Shown: positions 8,788-20,665, numbered from the stretch's first letter. The stretch is 64,000 bases of DNA from Deltaproteobacteria bacterium (GCA_016709225.1 JADJEE010000001.1:62001-126000), one strand, 5' to 3'. The notes: generated by a model not told the origin, from the sequence alone. A program made the numbers and translations.

Positions 8788-8912
8788 GCTCGCGCGAAAG
8801 CGTCGCACAACTCGCGGGCGCATGTCACAGGTGGCGGGGACCCCGGGCCGGCGCGGCGCAATCGAACCCGAGGGTTAAACCGAAGCTCGCGGCGGTGGCA
8901 CTGGCACCTGCG

Positions 8913-10022
8913 ATGGGCCACCACCACGCACTTCGATCGCAGCCGCCGTTTTGCCTGTTCGTCGCCGCGCTGGCCTGCAGTGCGTGTAGTGGCGACGACG
9001 GGGATGACCGCCCAGGGCTCCCGCCGGTGACGGCGGTCAAGGCCACGCCACAGGCGCAGTGCGTCGCCAACGTGATCGGCATCGGCGAGATCGATCTGGA
9101 GAACGACTACCTGCCCCACGTGGTGCACTGCGAGAACGGGGGCGCCAACTTCGAGGCGCTCAAGGCCCAGGCGATCGCCGCGCGCTCGGTGGTCTACCAG
9201 TCGATGGCGACCCACGGCAACATCTGCGATGGCCAGGGCTGCCAGGTCTACTCGTGCGGCTCGGAGCCGACCGAGGAACAACGTCGCGCGGTGGCCGAGA
9301 CCGCCGGACAGATCCTCACGTACAACGGGCAGATCACCTACGGATTCTTCGTCGCGGGTGATCCCAACACCGCGCCGCCGGACTGCGTCGGCAAGCCCGG
9401 CGCGAAGACCGAGTCGCTGGTGACGTACAACGAGGGCGCCGTGGGGGACGACGTCGAGCAGACCGAGCTCGGCTGGGTCTATCAACCCGGCGAAGGTGGC
9501 TACGGTACCAACCGCGGCTGCATGTCGCAGTGGGGCGCGCGCTGCCTCGAGAACAACTTCGGCTACCGTGCCGAGGACATCCTGCGGACCTACTACGGCG
9601 CCGACATCGAGATCCTGCACGCGCAGGGCGAGTGCGTGGGCCCAGCCCCCGAGCCGCAGCCGACCCCACCCGAGCCACCCGCACCCGCCTGCGACGCCGT
9701 GCTCGCCCCCGGCGAAGTGCTCTTCGCCGACGAGTGGGTGAGCTCGTGCAACGGTCGCTTCACGCTATGGATGCAGAGCGACGGCAACGTCGTGTTGTAC
9801 GAGGAGGCCACCGGCAAGGCGCTGTGGAACACGCAGACCGTCGGCACGAAGCAGCCTGCGCTCGTGATGCAGGAGGACGGCAACTTCGTGCTGTACGACG
9901 GCAACGGCGCCGCGGTCTGGCACACCAGCACCCACGGACACCCGGGTGCGATGATGCGGGTCGAGGACGCTGGCAACGTCGTGGTGTGGAACGGCTGGAC
10001 GCCGATCTGGTCGGCGCGCTAG
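8913..10022 (+). CDS. SpoIID-like peptidoglycan hydrolase domain fused to a bulb-type lectin domain, secreted
   Basis: 369 residues from the ATG at 8913 (a GTG at 8895 is an alternative). The signal peptide ends at LACSAC|S, probably a lipobox. Residues ~55-240 are SpoIID/LytB-like: E74 in HCENG aligns with the catalytic Glu of SpoIID, followed by EALKAQAIAARS (81-92) and GCMSQWGARCLENNFGYRAEDILRTYYGADIEI. SpoIID cleaves stripped glycan strands in sporulating Firmicutes. After a Pro-rich linker (~245-258), residues 262-369 form a B-lectin fold with two QxDxNxVxY motifs (QSDGNVVLY, QEDGNFVLY) and a degenerate third. The lectin may hold the hydrolase on glycans. Extra Cys pairs suggest disulfides. 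Confidence 0.82.
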   Translation: MGHHHALRSQPPFCLFVAALACSACSGDDGDDRPGLPPVTAVKATPQAQCVANVIGIGEIDLENDYLPHVVHCENGGANFEALKAQAIAARSVVYQSMATHGNICDGQGCQVYSCGSEPTEEQRRAVAETAGQILTYNGQITYGFFVAGDPNTAPPDCVGKPGAKTESLVTYNEGAVGDDVEQTELGWVYQPGEGGYGTNRGCMSQWGARCLENNFGYRAEDILRTYYGADIEILHAQGECVGPAPEPQPTPPEPPAPACDAVLAPGEVLFADEWVSSCNGRFTLWMQSDGNVVLYEEATGKALWNTQTVGTKQPALVMQEDGNFVLYDGNGAAVWHTSTHGHPGAMMRVEDAGNVVVWNGWTPIWSAR

Positions 10023-10061
10023 CTTGAGACGCCGGTGGGCGTGCACGACCATGGTGCCTCG

Positions 10062-11279
10062 ATGCGCCCGTCGATGGCCGCCGCGCTGCTGTGCGGCCTC
10101 GTCGGCCTCGGCTGCCAGAGCGAGCCCGGCACGTCGCATGGCGGCGCCGCCCCGCCGCCGCCCACCTCGCCGCCGCCCAGCGCCTCGTCACCCGAAGGCC
10201 CCGCGCTCGTGCGTGCGGCCGCGGCCGAGCTGCCGGCCACGCCGACCGGGCCGCTGCGTTGGACCACGAGGCTCGTGCTGCCCGCGCCGCATCGGCAGCC
10301 GAGCTATCTGTTGCCGACGCCGTCCGGGCTGGTCGTCACCGCGTCGATCGATGCGCTCGGCGTCGATGGAGCCGCGGTGTTCCGCGTCGAGCACGGGGCT
10401 GCGCGGCGGTTGTTCGAGTGGCAAGGGCAGGGCTTCCTGCGAGCGCACTGGATCGACGACCGGATCGTCGTGCCCGATGCCGACGCGCCGTTCGGGCTCG
10501 GCGCGATCGTGCAGCTGGACCTCGATGGCTACGTCTTCATCCTCGATGCCGCCGATGATCCCGCGGCGGCGCAGCGCGAGATCTTGCCCGCCGTCTATCA
10601 CGTGTTCGACGTGGCGGTGGTCGACGGGCGCATGGTCGCGTCGACCGGCGCCTACGTGCCCGGCGATCTGCCGTATCGATCGTCGCGCGCACCTGCGGCG
10701 TTGTTCGTGCGGGGGGACAAGGGGCGGCCGTGGACGCGTGTGCTCGAGACACCGCAGGTCCCGGCGGGCACCGACACGCCGGTCACGCGCTTCACGTACC
10801 TGCTGTCGCTCGACCGCGGGGTGTTGCTCGCGGGGCTCTCCCACTGGGACGCCGCGGAGGTCGTGCGCATCGACGGCCTGCCGGACGCACCGCGGATGCA
10901 CGTGGCGTCGGGGGTCGCGGGCGAGACCGTGCGATGGGAGCGATGGGGCGATCGCATCGTGCATCTCGGCCTCGAGGGGCTCGCGATCTCGCACGATGGC
11001 GGTCGGCGCTTCGAGCCGCTGGTGACCCCCGCGGTACCCCATGGCGTGCTCGCGACGAAGGACGCGCTGCTGGTGCTCTGTGAAGGAGCGCTGTTCGCCA
11101 CCGGCGATGGCGTCGAGTACCGTGAGCTGGCCGCCCGCGACCTCGCGCTCGACGTACCGCCGACGCCGCTCTTACACGTCCCGATGGCGGTGCAGGACGG
11201 GCGCTTGTGGGCCGCCAATCCCGTCACCGGCGCGCTGCTCGAGGCGGTCGCCGGCGCGCCCGTGATCACTGCGCGGTGA
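10062..11279 (+). CDS. Lipoprotein, probable beta-propeller, unknown function
   Basis: 405 residues from the ATG at 10062, which gives a short signal peptide ending in lipobox GLGC|Q. A GTG at 10035 (nine extra residues) is an alternative, since TAGCTT lies nine bases before it. After an Ala/Pro/Ser linker the protein is a series of short beta-strand blocks ending in Gly-Asp turns (LDLDGYVFILDAADD, ISHDGGRRFEPL, LFATGDGVEYREL). ISHDGGRRF resembles Asp-box/BNR motifs of beta-propellers. It ends by overlapping the 3' end of the convergent gene by 14 bases. No specific family identified. Confidence 0.6.
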   Translation: MRPSMAAALLCGLVGLGCQSEPGTSHGGAAPPPPTSPPPSASSPEGPALVRAAAAELPATPTGPLRWTTRLVLPAPHRQPSYLLPTPSGLVVTASIDALGVDGAAVFRVEHGAARRLFEWQGQGFLRAHWIDDRIVVPDADAPFGLGAIVQLDLDGYVFILDAADDPAAAQREILPAVYHVFDVAVVDGRMVASTGAYVPGDLPYRSSRAPAALFVRGDKGRPWTRVLETPQVPAGTDTPVTRFTYLLSLDRGVLLAGLSHWDAAEVVRIDGLPDAPRMHVASGVAGETVRWERWGDRIVHLGLEGLAISHDGGRRFEPLVTPAVPHGVLATKDALLVLCEGALFATGDGVEYRELAARDLALDVPPTPLLHVPMAVQDGRLWAANPVTGALLEAVAGAPVITAR

Positions 11280-12213
11280 TGCGGACGCTGACCGTGTACG
11301 TGCTGTCGCCCGGGTCCCACAGGAAGCCGCCGTCGCGGAGCACCGCCGCGGGCACGGGGCCGCAGATTTCGCCCTCGTCGAGGAAGCACTCGGTGACGAT
11401 GGCCTCGTCGCCGAGGCTGTCCTCGTCCCAGAACGCCAGGGTCAGCACCGTGGCGTCCGAGATCTTCGAGGACCACGGCACCGTCCAGCTCGCGTTGGTG
11501 GTGTTGGCGACGGTCTCGGAGGTGAACACGATGTCACCGCCGTAGAGCACCTGGTAGTACGGATCCGCGTAGCAATTGATCGCGCCGTCCCAGCAGATCG
11601 GCGTGTGATCGACCCACTGGTCCACGACCAGATCGTAGGTGGCCTCGCCGATGGCAAGGCATTCGTGCGTGGAGGCGCTGCAGACCTCGCCGTCGGCGCA
11701 GTCGTCGTTGGAGCTGCAGACACCCGGGCACGCGAGCATGTAGTCGCCGCAGCAATCGCCCATGTTGGCGCAGATCGGATCGCAGTAGCACATGCCCGCG
11801 GGATCGGGCACCGGGTTGCCGCACTGGCCGACGCACGAGCCCGGCGTGTCGATGGTGCCGGTGTCGCTGCCGACTTCACCGGCGCTGGTGTCGAGTCCGG
11901 TGTCGCCGGTGGTCTTCGCGGTGCCACCTCCCTCGGCGCCGTCGTCGGTGCCGGCCATCGGGCGGCTGGTGCCGCCGAGATCGACACACAGCTGCGATGC
12001 GCAGATGAGGCCCGCGTCACAGACGCCGCCGTCGAGACACGGGCAGGTCTCGGCGCCCGGTGTGCACGCGCCGGAGGTCGTTCCGCTGTCGACACCGCCG
12101 GTCGCGACGCCATCGTCACCGCGGAACTGCTCGCTGAAGCACGCCGCCAGCAGCAACGCCGGCAGCGCCAGGCGTCGAGCAGGGTCGAGCGAGCAGCGGA
12201 ACGCGGGGGACAA
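11266..12213 (-). CDS. Lipoprotein with a somatomedin-B-like Cys knot
   Basis: 315 residues, apparently from a TTG at 12213. No ATG or GTG in frame would preserve the signal peptide (RRLALPALLLAAC). A TAGGAC hexamer ends five bases before the TTG. After the lipobox come a Cys-rich module (CTPGAETCPCLDGGVC), a Thr/Gly/Asp linker, and CVGQCGNPVPDPAGMCYCD with IC..MGDCCGDYMLAC. The latter follows the somatomedin-B spacing (CxxxC...CxCDxxC...GDCCxDY...C). A CSSNDDCADGEVC motif follows, then a ~120-residue beta-rich C-terminal domain. Somatomedin-B domains bind proteins in animals. The bacterial role is unknown, but adhesion or protein binding outside the cell is a fair guess. Confidence 0.7.
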   Translation of the reverse strand: MSPAFRCSLDPARRLALPALLLAACFSEQFRGDDGVATGGVDSGTTSGACTPGAETCPCLDGGVCDAGLICASQLCVDLGGTSRPMAGTDDGAEGGGTAKTTGDTGLDTSAGEVGSDTGTIDTPGSCVGQCGNPVPDPAGMCYCDPICANMGDCCGDYMLACPGVCSSNDDCADGEVCSASTHECLAIGEATYDLVVDQWVDHTPICWDGAINCYADPYYQVLYGGDIVFTSETVANTTNASWTVPWSSKISDATVLTLAFWDEDSLGDEAIVTECFLDEGEICGPVPAAVLRDGGFLWDPGDSTYTVSVRITAQ

Positions 12214-12249
12214 GGGGCGTCCTAGTTCAGCACGGTGCCGCGCGAGGCG

Positions 12250-12855
12250 TCAAACCGGGGGGCGTGCACGCTCGGGCACGGTGTCGCGACGACGTCGGCC
12301 GGCGGCAGCGAGGTCGAGCACGGGCAGCAGCAGCCACGCGGTCGCTGCACCCGCGAACGCCAGCAGCGGTCGGACGTCGCGGACCAGACCACCGTTGCGC
12401 GTGGGCCACCACCACGCGAGCACCAGCCCCCACGCGACCACGATTGCAGGGGTCGCGATCGGCAGCATCCGCTCGAGCACACGCCCCCGCGGCACTGCGG
12501 TGCGGGCGAAGCACACGCCGGCGAACCCCGCGGCGGCGATCGGCACGCCGAGGATCAGCCCACCGACCACGCGGGCGAGCCCCAGCATGCCTTCGCCGGT
12601 GTTGCCCAGGTGCGGCAGCGCCGTGAGCACGACGGTGGTGCAGGGGATGCCGCAACCGACCGCGACCGCGATGCGCCCACCGGTGCTCGCCGGGCGGTTC
12701 GGATCGCCACGGATGCCGGCCCACACCGCGAGCTGGCACAGCAACACCGCCGCCGCGAGACCGACGAAGTCGTCGGTGCCCGCGTCGAACCACAGCGCCG
12801 CCGCGAGTAGGGCGGTGCAGGCGACGATCCACGGCGGTGACAGCGGGCGCGGCAT
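12250..12855 (-). CDS. Six-helix integral membrane protein, unknown function
   Basis: 201 residues from the ATG at 12855. About six hydrophobic segments are visible (starting near WIVACTALL, FVGLAAAVLL, IAVAVGCGI, ARVVGGLIL, IATPAIVVAW and LLAFAGAATAW). The C-terminal tail is Arg-rich (GRRRRDTVPERAR), which suggests a cytoplasmic C-terminus by the positive-inside rule. TATCGT ends seven bases before the ATG, predicting a leaderless transcript. No family recognised. Confidence 0.62.
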   Translation of the reverse strand: MPRPLSPPWIVACTALLAAALWFDAGTDDFVGLAAAVLLCQLAVWAGIRGDPNRPASTGGRIAVAVGCGIPCTTVVLTALPHLGNTGEGMLGLARVVGGLILGVPIAAAGFAGVCFARTAVPRGRVLERMLPIATPAIVVAWGLVLAWWWPTRNGGLVRDVRPLLAFAGAATAWLLLPVLDLAAAGRRRRDTVPERARPPV

Positions 12856-12862
12856 CGACCCC

Positions 12863-12868
12863 ACGATA
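12863..12868 (-). promoter_or_regulatory. -10-like element TATCGT, 7 bases before the membrane-protein start
   Basis: On the minus strand GCGCTATCGTGGGGTCG precedes the ATG at 12855. The hexamer fits TAnnnT, and a start about seven bases downstream would begin the RNA at the start codon. Confidence 0.45.
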
Positions 12869-12941
12869 GCGCACCCAAGATGGGCCACCGCCGTGGCGGT
12901 CGGCACACCGTGGCGCCACGTGCAGCACGACCGGCTCTCGA

Positions 12942-13667
12942 ATGACCGCTACGCCCGCCAGCTCCGCCTCGCACGAGCCCGCGACCCCGAGCGCCGAGCA
13001 GGCGCTGTGGGACGCATACCACCTGTTGTTGATGGGCCCCGACAGCGAGCGCCTGCGCAAGTTGTTGGTGCGCTACGACGCGTTCCGGCTCGCGCTCGAG
13101 CTGCCGGGTGACATCGTCGAGTGCGGCGTCTTCAAGGGCGCGGGCCTGCTGACGTGGCTCAAGTTCCTGCACGTGCACGCGCCCGGCTCGGCGCGTCGCG
13201 TGATCGGCTTCGACACCTTCGACGCGTTCGCGGCTCCGCCGGCCGGTGACGCCGCCGCCAACGGCCACGACGCCGCGGTCGTCGCGGCGTTCGTGCGCGA
13301 GACCGGCCACCAGGGCACGTCACCCGCGTCGCTGCGCGCCGCGATTGCGGCCGCGGGCATTGCCGCCGAGCGTTGCGAGCTGGTCGCGGGCGACATCCGC
13401 ACCACCGCGTCCGACTACGCGCGTACGAATCCCGGCCTGCGGATCTCGCTGCTGCACATGGATCTCGATCTCGGCGAGCCGACGTTCGCGGCGCTCTCGG
13501 CCCTGTGGCCGCGGGTGGTCCCGGGCGGGGTGGTCGTGTTCGACGAGTACGCCGCGCCGCGGTGGAGCGAGAGCGATGGTGTCGATCGCTTCTTCGCCGG
13601 CACCGGCGTGCGCCTGCGGACGTGGGCCCACGCGCGCACGCCGACGGCGTACGTCATCAAGCCCTGA
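12942..13667 (+). CDS. TylF/MycF-type SAM-dependent O-methyltransferase
   Basis: 241 residues. The core matches the macrocin O-methyltransferase family: PGDIVECGVFKGAGLLTWLKFL (glycine-rich SAM loop), RRVIGFDTFDAF (acidic residue at the end of strand 2), and SLLHMDLDLGEPTFAALSALWPRVVPGGVVVFDEY, where the Asp residues would bind Mg2+. TylF and MycF methylate sugar hydroxyls on macrolides. Many genomic homologues act on unknown sugars or secondary metabolites. No biosynthetic gene cluster surrounds it here, so it probably modifies a surface glycan or small molecule. It stands alone between a membrane-protein gene and a convergent phosphoesterase gene. Confidence 0.82.
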   Translation: MTATPASSASHEPATPSAEQALWDAYHLLLMGPDSERLRKLLVRYDAFRLALELPGDIVECGVFKGAGLLTWLKFLHVHAPGSARRVIGFDTFDAFAAPPAGDAAANGHDAAVVAAFVRETGHQGTSPASLRAAIAAAGIAAERCELVAGDIRTTASDYARTNPGLRISLLHMDLDLGEPTFAALSALWPRVVPGGVVVFDEYAAPRWSESDGVDRFFAGTGVRLRTWAHARTPTAYVIKP

Positions 13668-13684
13668 AGCCCGTCCGGGCGCGC

Positions 13685-15226
13685 TCACTCGTCGGCGATC
13701 GTGACGACGCCGAGTCGTTGACCCCAGCGCAGAACCGCCGCGAGTGCGTCGTCGGCCGCCGCGCGCGTGCGGGTGGGGCCGTGGCCCTTGCGGGCGGCGA
13801 GCTCGGCGAGCTCGATCTGGCCCGGCAGGTCGGCCACGTCGTGCTGCACGACCGGACGCCGCACGACTGTCATCGGCAGCGCGATCGGGGGCTGCGGCGC
13901 GTCGATGAACGCGGGATCGATGCAGCCCGAGAGGTCGTTGGTCGCGGTGACCCGAGCGTTGAGCGGCTCGAGCCCCCAACGCACCGTCGCAGTCGCGGCC
14001 ACCGACACATGATCGTATTGGATCGAGTTGACGCAGCCGCGCTTGACCATCCCGCCGACCACCAGCGCCGGCACGCGGAAGCCCAGCTGCTGGAACTCCG
14101 GGTCGGGGTCGGAGGTCGTCGGTGGCGGCACGTGGTCGTAGAAGCCGCCGTGCTCGTCGTAGGTGATGACCAAGAGCGTGCGGTCCCACAGCGGGCTGGC
14201 CGCGAGCGCCTGGTAGATGGTCGCGAGGAATGCCTGGCCCATGGTGACGTCGGCGGGCGGATGGTCGTCGTTGCCGATGGTGCCGTTGGCGGTGAGGATC
14301 GGATCGACGATGCAGAACTCCGGCAGCGTGCCGCCGGCGACGTCGTCGAAGAACTGCGAGATCTGTGCGATGCCCTCGGTCTTGCCGTAGGTCAGCACGA
14401 ACGGCAGATTCGAGCTGTAGTAGAGGTTGCTGATGCCGGCGTCGTCGAGGCGGTCGAAGATGCTCGGGATCTCCGACACCGGATCGTTGGTCTTCATGCC
14501 GCCCGAGGTGCCCAGGTGCAGGTGGAAGCGGTTGGGCCAGGTCGGCCCCATCACCGACGCGAACCATCGCTCGCACAGCATGTAGTTGTCGGCCAGCGTG
14601 TACGAGACCGGCAGGGTCTCGCGCACGTGATAGCCCATGATCTCCCCGGGGTCGGGCGCGCCGTCGTCGGCGTACTCGGTGACGAAGCCATCGTTGGCAC
14701 CGCCGTTCCACTGCGCGTGCGAGGCGTCCCAGCCGTGGGGCGGGTCGAAGGCCACCACCGGGTCGGTCAGCGGGAACACGCCGTGGGCCATGCCCATCGC
14801 GTCGGGGTTGCTCTCGTCACCGCCGAGGCCGTCGACGGCGAGGCCCTCGACCAGGGCCCGCGCGCCGAACATGTGATCGAACGAGCGGTTCTCCATCATC
14901 ACGACCACGATGTGCTCGACACCGGCGAGCAGCGCCTGCGGCGACATGTCCGTGGTCGCGCTGCAGTCCGACATCGGCGGGCCATCGTCGCCGGTCGAGC
15001 TGTCGGCGCCCGAGCTGCTGCCCGTGTCGCCAGAGCCGTCGCTGCCCGAGCTGCCGGCGCCGGAGCTGCCGGAGGTGGGGTCGTCGCCGGTGGTGCCGTC
15101 GCCACCCGCGGTGTTGCCGTCGTCGCTGCCGCAGGCGGTGCCGGCGAGGCCGAGCGCGCCGAGTCCCTGCAGCGCGCGGCGACGCGACCAGTGCCGTCGG
15201 ATCTCACGCAGTGTCTTGCGATGCAT
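13685..15226 (-). CDS. Secreted phosphoesterase, phospholipase C / acid phosphatase (AcpA) type
   Basis: 513 residues from the ATG at 15226. The N-terminus holds a twin-arginine-like signal (SRRRALQGLGALGLAGTAC) that also ends in a lipobox-like C, then a long Ser/Gly/Asp linker. The catalytic domain opens with VEHIVVVMMENRSFDHMFG, the metal and nucleophile loop of the PF04185 phosphoesterase family, and later has VITYDEHGGFYDHVPPP and the segment GFRVPALVVGG. Such enzymes hydrolyse phospholipids or phosphate monoesters outside the cell, plausibly for phosphate supply or prey lysis. A TGCTAGCAT promoter-like element lies 34 bases upstream. Confidence 0.87.
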   Translation of the reverse strand: MHRKTLREIRRHWSRRRALQGLGALGLAGTACGSDDGNTAGGDGTTGDDPTSGSSGAGSSGSDGSGDTGSSSGADSSTGDDGPPMSDCSATTDMSPQALLAGVEHIVVVMMENRSFDHMFGARALVEGLAVDGLGGDESNPDAMGMAHGVFPLTDPVVAFDPPHGWDASHAQWNGGANDGFVTEYADDGAPDPGEIMGYHVRETLPVSYTLADNYMLCERWFASVMGPTWPNRFHLHLGTSGGMKTNDPVSEIPSIFDRLDDAGISNLYYSSNLPFVLTYGKTEGIAQISQFFDDVAGGTLPEFCIVDPILTANGTIGNDDHPPADVTMGQAFLATIYQALAASPLWDRTLLVITYDEHGGFYDHVPPPTTSDPDPEFQQLGFRVPALVVGGMVKRGCVNSIQYDHVSVAATATVRWGLEPLNARVTATNDLSGCIDPAFIDAPQPPIALPMTVVRRPVVQHDVADLPGQIELAELAARKGHGPTRTRAAADDALAAVLRWGQRLGVVTIADE

Positions 15227-15259
15227 CGAAACCAACCCCCCGCGAAGAACGCGGCGCCG

Positions 15260-15268
15260 ATGCTAGCA
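15260..15268 (-). promoter_or_regulatory. Extended -10-like element TGCTAGCAT upstream of the phosphoesterase gene
   Basis: Minus-strand TGCTAGCAT ends 33 bases before the ATG at 15226, which would give a leader of about 26 bases. It matches the TGnTAnnnT element seen before many other genes here. Confidence 0.4.
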
Positions 15269-15340
15269 CCACGCTGGAGGTCCGGCGCAGCGGGTCGGCG
15301 GGCGCGTCGTGCCGCGCCCGCCTTCGGGCCGACCGAAGGC

Positions 15341-16705
15341 TCAGCCGCCGCAGTCGGCGGGGTCGGTGCCCTCGGGGCACAGGCCGCTGCCCTCGGGCTC
15401 GTCGCACTCGCCGTCGTTGGTGTACGGGCACGGCCCGCCGCCGCCGCTCGACGAGCCGGCGCTGTCGGTCACGGTGGCGCTGGCGTCGGTGAGTGACGCG
15501 CTCGCGCCGGTGAGTGACGCGCTGGCGTCGGTGTCGCCGCCGCTCGAGTCGCCGCCGCTGCCACAGTCGAACGGATCGCTGCCCTCGTCGCAGGTGCCGC
15601 TGCCCTCCGGCTCGTCGCACACGCCGTCGAACTGCGTCGCACAGATGCCGCCGCAATCGAACGGGTCGGTGCCCTCCTCGCAGTAGCCGGTGCCTTCGGG
15701 CTCGTCGCACACGCCGTCGTCGCGGTACAGGCAGAAGCCGACCGCGTCGGGGATGTCGCACGCGACCGCGGGCGCATCGACGCAGGTACCACCCGCGCTG
15801 CAGACGAACCCCGGCGCGCACACGCCCGTCGGGCACATCTCGCCCTTGCCGGGCGGGGCCGCGCACACGCCGGTGTCGAAGTCACACGACAGGCCGGCGG
15901 CACACACCGCATCGGGGCACGGCTGCCCGTCGCCGGGCAGCGCGACGCAGTTCATGCCGTCGCAGATGCTCGAAGTGTCGCACACGCCGGTCGGGCACGG
16001 CTGGCCAGCGCCCGGCAGCTTCGCGCACTTCAGGCTGTTGGGATCGCAGGTGAGATCGACGTCGCAGCCACCGTCATCGTGGGGGTTGCACTTCTTGCCG
16101 CTGGCGGCGACCGGCTCGCAGGTGCGGCCGCCGTCGGCGTCGGGATCGAGGCACGCCAGCCCCGGCGGGCACTCGACGAAGGCACCGCAGAGGTCGCCCT
16201 TCTTCGAGGGGATCGGGATGCACAGGTCGGCGCAGGTCAGGCCCTGCTCGCAGGTGTCGCCGAGCTGCGAGAAACCGCCGCCGTCGATCGCCACGCAGGT
16301 CTCACCCAGCTGTCCGTTGCCGGCGACGAGCTTGCAGCGCTGCGCTGCGAACGCGAGATCGGTGATGCGCTGATCGTCCGCGACCTCGTTGGCCTTCTTG
16401 CAGCCCAGCGCGTCGATGTACGCGTTGGCGCGGTCGAGACACTCGGCGTGGTAGTGCAGCCCGAGCAGCTGCGCCTCGGCGATGCCCTCGGCGAGCTCGG
16501 GGGTCACCGCGGCCTCGCACTTGGAGGGCTCTGCGAGGCCGGTCGCGCAGTCGCACGACGCGTACGGCTGGCAGACCAGCTGGGCCAGATCGGCCGCGAC
16601 CGCGTCGTACTCGATCGCGACGCCGCCCTCCTGCTTGTCCTTGCAGGACACGAAGCCGAGCCACCCAAACGCCAGACACACGCCGATTCGTCGTGACACC
16701 CTCAT
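15341..16705 (-). CDS. Cys-rich lipoprotein with three copies of a DGxCDEPEG repeat
   Basis: 454 residues from the ATG at 16705, which has a GAGGAGG site at good spacing and a signal peptide ending in FVSC|K. Residues ~20-130 are helical with several Cys. Then come successive Cys-rich modules of the CTCDLC.../GQPCPTGVCDTSSIC type, common in myxobacterial surface proteins. The C-terminal part holds three ~25-residue repeats (DGVCDEPEGTGYCEEGTDPF-DCGG and two variants), separated by a short tandem D-A-S-A-S-L-T linker. The Cys and acidic residues suggest disulfide-stabilised, metal-binding modules. No enzyme domain; likely structural or adhesive. Confidence 0.75.
   Translation of the reverse strand: MRVSRRIGVCLAFGWLGFVSCKDKQEGGVAIEYDAVAADLAQLVCQPYASCDCATGLAEPSKCEAAVTPELAEGIAEAQLLGLHYHAECLDRANAYIDALGCKKANEVADDQRITDLAFAAQRCKLVAGNGQLGETCVAIDGGGFSQLGDTCEQGLTCADLCIPIPSKKGDLCGAFVECPPGLACLDPDADGGRTCEPVAASGKKCNPHDDGGCDVDLTCDPNSLKCAKLPGAGQPCPTGVCDTSSICDGMNCVALPGDGQPCPDAVCAAGLSCDFDTGVCAAPPGKGEMCPTGVCAPGFVCSAGGTCVDAPAVACDIPDAVGFCLYRDDGVCDEPEGTGYCEEGTDPFDCGGICATQFDGVCDEPEGSGTCDEGSDPFDCGSGGDSSGGDTDASASLTGASASLTDASATVTDSAGSSSGGGGPCPYTNDGECDEPEGSGLCPEGTDPADCGG
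15478..15531 (-). repeat. Short tandem repeat in the Cys-rich lipoprotein linker
   Basis: Two and a bit copies of a ~24-base unit containing GTGAGTGACGCGCT, reading A-S-A-S-L-T-D/G on the minus strand. This is a low-complexity linker between disulfide-rich repeats. Confidence 0.55.
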
Positions 16706-16924
16706 CGAAACGCCTCCTCGAGACCAAGGCGGACCGCGGATGCGACGTGGGCGAGGGGCCCGCGCCGGCCGGTGGCCGCCGGCGACAGTGTGCGGCACAA
16801 CCGGGGGCCCGCACAATCCCGCGGCCCCGATCGAAGGGACGACCGTGGCCAAGGGGGCGGTGATCCAGGCCCGAGGGCGCCGCGGCCTGCGGGCGCTCGG
16901 GCGGGTGACGAGCGCGCCGCGGCG

Positions 16925-18196
<1,272 letters not shown>

Positions 18197-18234
18197 GGCT
18201 CTTTGCTTTCGTGCACGCGGTGGGTTCGCGCCGA

Positions 18235-19836
<1,602 letters not shown>

Positions 19837-20195
19837 CGGCAACCTCGGCAGTGTGCCGCAAATTCATTTTCATGGGGCCGCCCGTCCGCGAAATTGTGGC
19901 GCCAGATGGCGCTGAAACCTGTAAAACGCCGTCGGCGGATCTCGTGTGAAGCTGTCAAGTCTGTGAAGATCGCGGCGGCTCCGACCGCGCGACGACGGCA
20001 CCTCCGCGGATCCGTCGCCCGTCGTGATGTCGGTCGCGACCGCGCGCATGCAACCGCGCTGCAAGCGTGCGCGGAGTGTCCGGCGTAGGTGTCATCGAAC
20101 GCCGCGTACCGTCGAATCGCGCACGCATCGAGCGCGGCAGGCGCGAGCGGACCCCTCGCATTCACGGACGAACCGAGTACCCTGCCAGCACACCG
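19837..20195. other. Divergent control region between aceB and a response-regulator gene (359 bases)
   Basis: No gene seen. An unusually A/T-rich patch, GCAAATTCATTTTCATGG (19858-19875), starts 22 bases upstream of aceB. Read on the minus strand it contains GAATTTGC. Toward the other gene, TACCCT (20178-20183) ends 12 bases before the response-regulator ATG and could be a -10 element. The middle is G/C-rich without clear structure. Confidence 0.5.
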
Positions 20196-20639
20196 ATGTC
20201 GCAACCGATTCTGTTGGTCGAAGACGATCGTGACGACGAGGCGCTGGTCCGGCGCGTGTTGTCGAGCTTCCGCGCGGCAGATCACGTGGTCGTGGCCCAC
20301 GACGGCGCGGAGGCACTCGATTACCTGTTCGCGCTCGGACGCTTCAGCGACCGCGAAGCCGCGCAGGTCCCGAAGCTCATCCTGCTCGATCTGTCGCTGC
20401 CGAAGATCGACGGGATGGAGGTGCTGCGGCAGATCCGAGCCGACCCACTCACCAAGCCGGTGCCCGTGGTGATCCTGACGTCGTCGCGGCAGCACGAGGA
20501 CCTGTTGTCGGGCTACGGCGCCGGCGCCAACAGCTACGTGGTGAAGCCCTCGGACCTCGAGAAGTTCCTCGAGGCCGCGCGTGACCTCGGGCGCTACTGG
20601 CTCGAGCTGAACACCGTCCCGACGGCGGTCGCGAGCTAG
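20196..20639 (+). CDS. Receiver-only response regulator
   Basis: 147 residues from the ATG at 20196; longer in-frame starts lack coding character. A single receiver domain: acidic pocket VEDDRDD (residues 8-14), phospho-acceptor D65 in LILLDLSLPKIDG, the Thr/Ser switch in VVILTSSR, and the Lys of YVVKPSDLEKF. The insertion between helix and strand (ALGRFSDREAAQVPK) is like that of Rcp1-type regulators paired with phytochromes and other hybrid sensors. There is no output domain, so it probably acts by protein-protein contact or in a phosphorelay. No kinase is adjacent. It is divergent from aceBA. Confidence 0.88.
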   Translation: MSQPILLVEDDRDDEALVRRVLSSFRAADHVVVAHDGAEALDYLFALGRFSDREAAQVPKLILLDLSLPKIDGMEVLRQIRADPLTKPVPVVILTSSRQHEDLLSGYGAGANSYVVKPSDLEKFLEAARDLGRYWLELNTVPTAVAS

Positions 20640-20665
20640 CCCGACCGACGGCGGGCGATCTCGCG

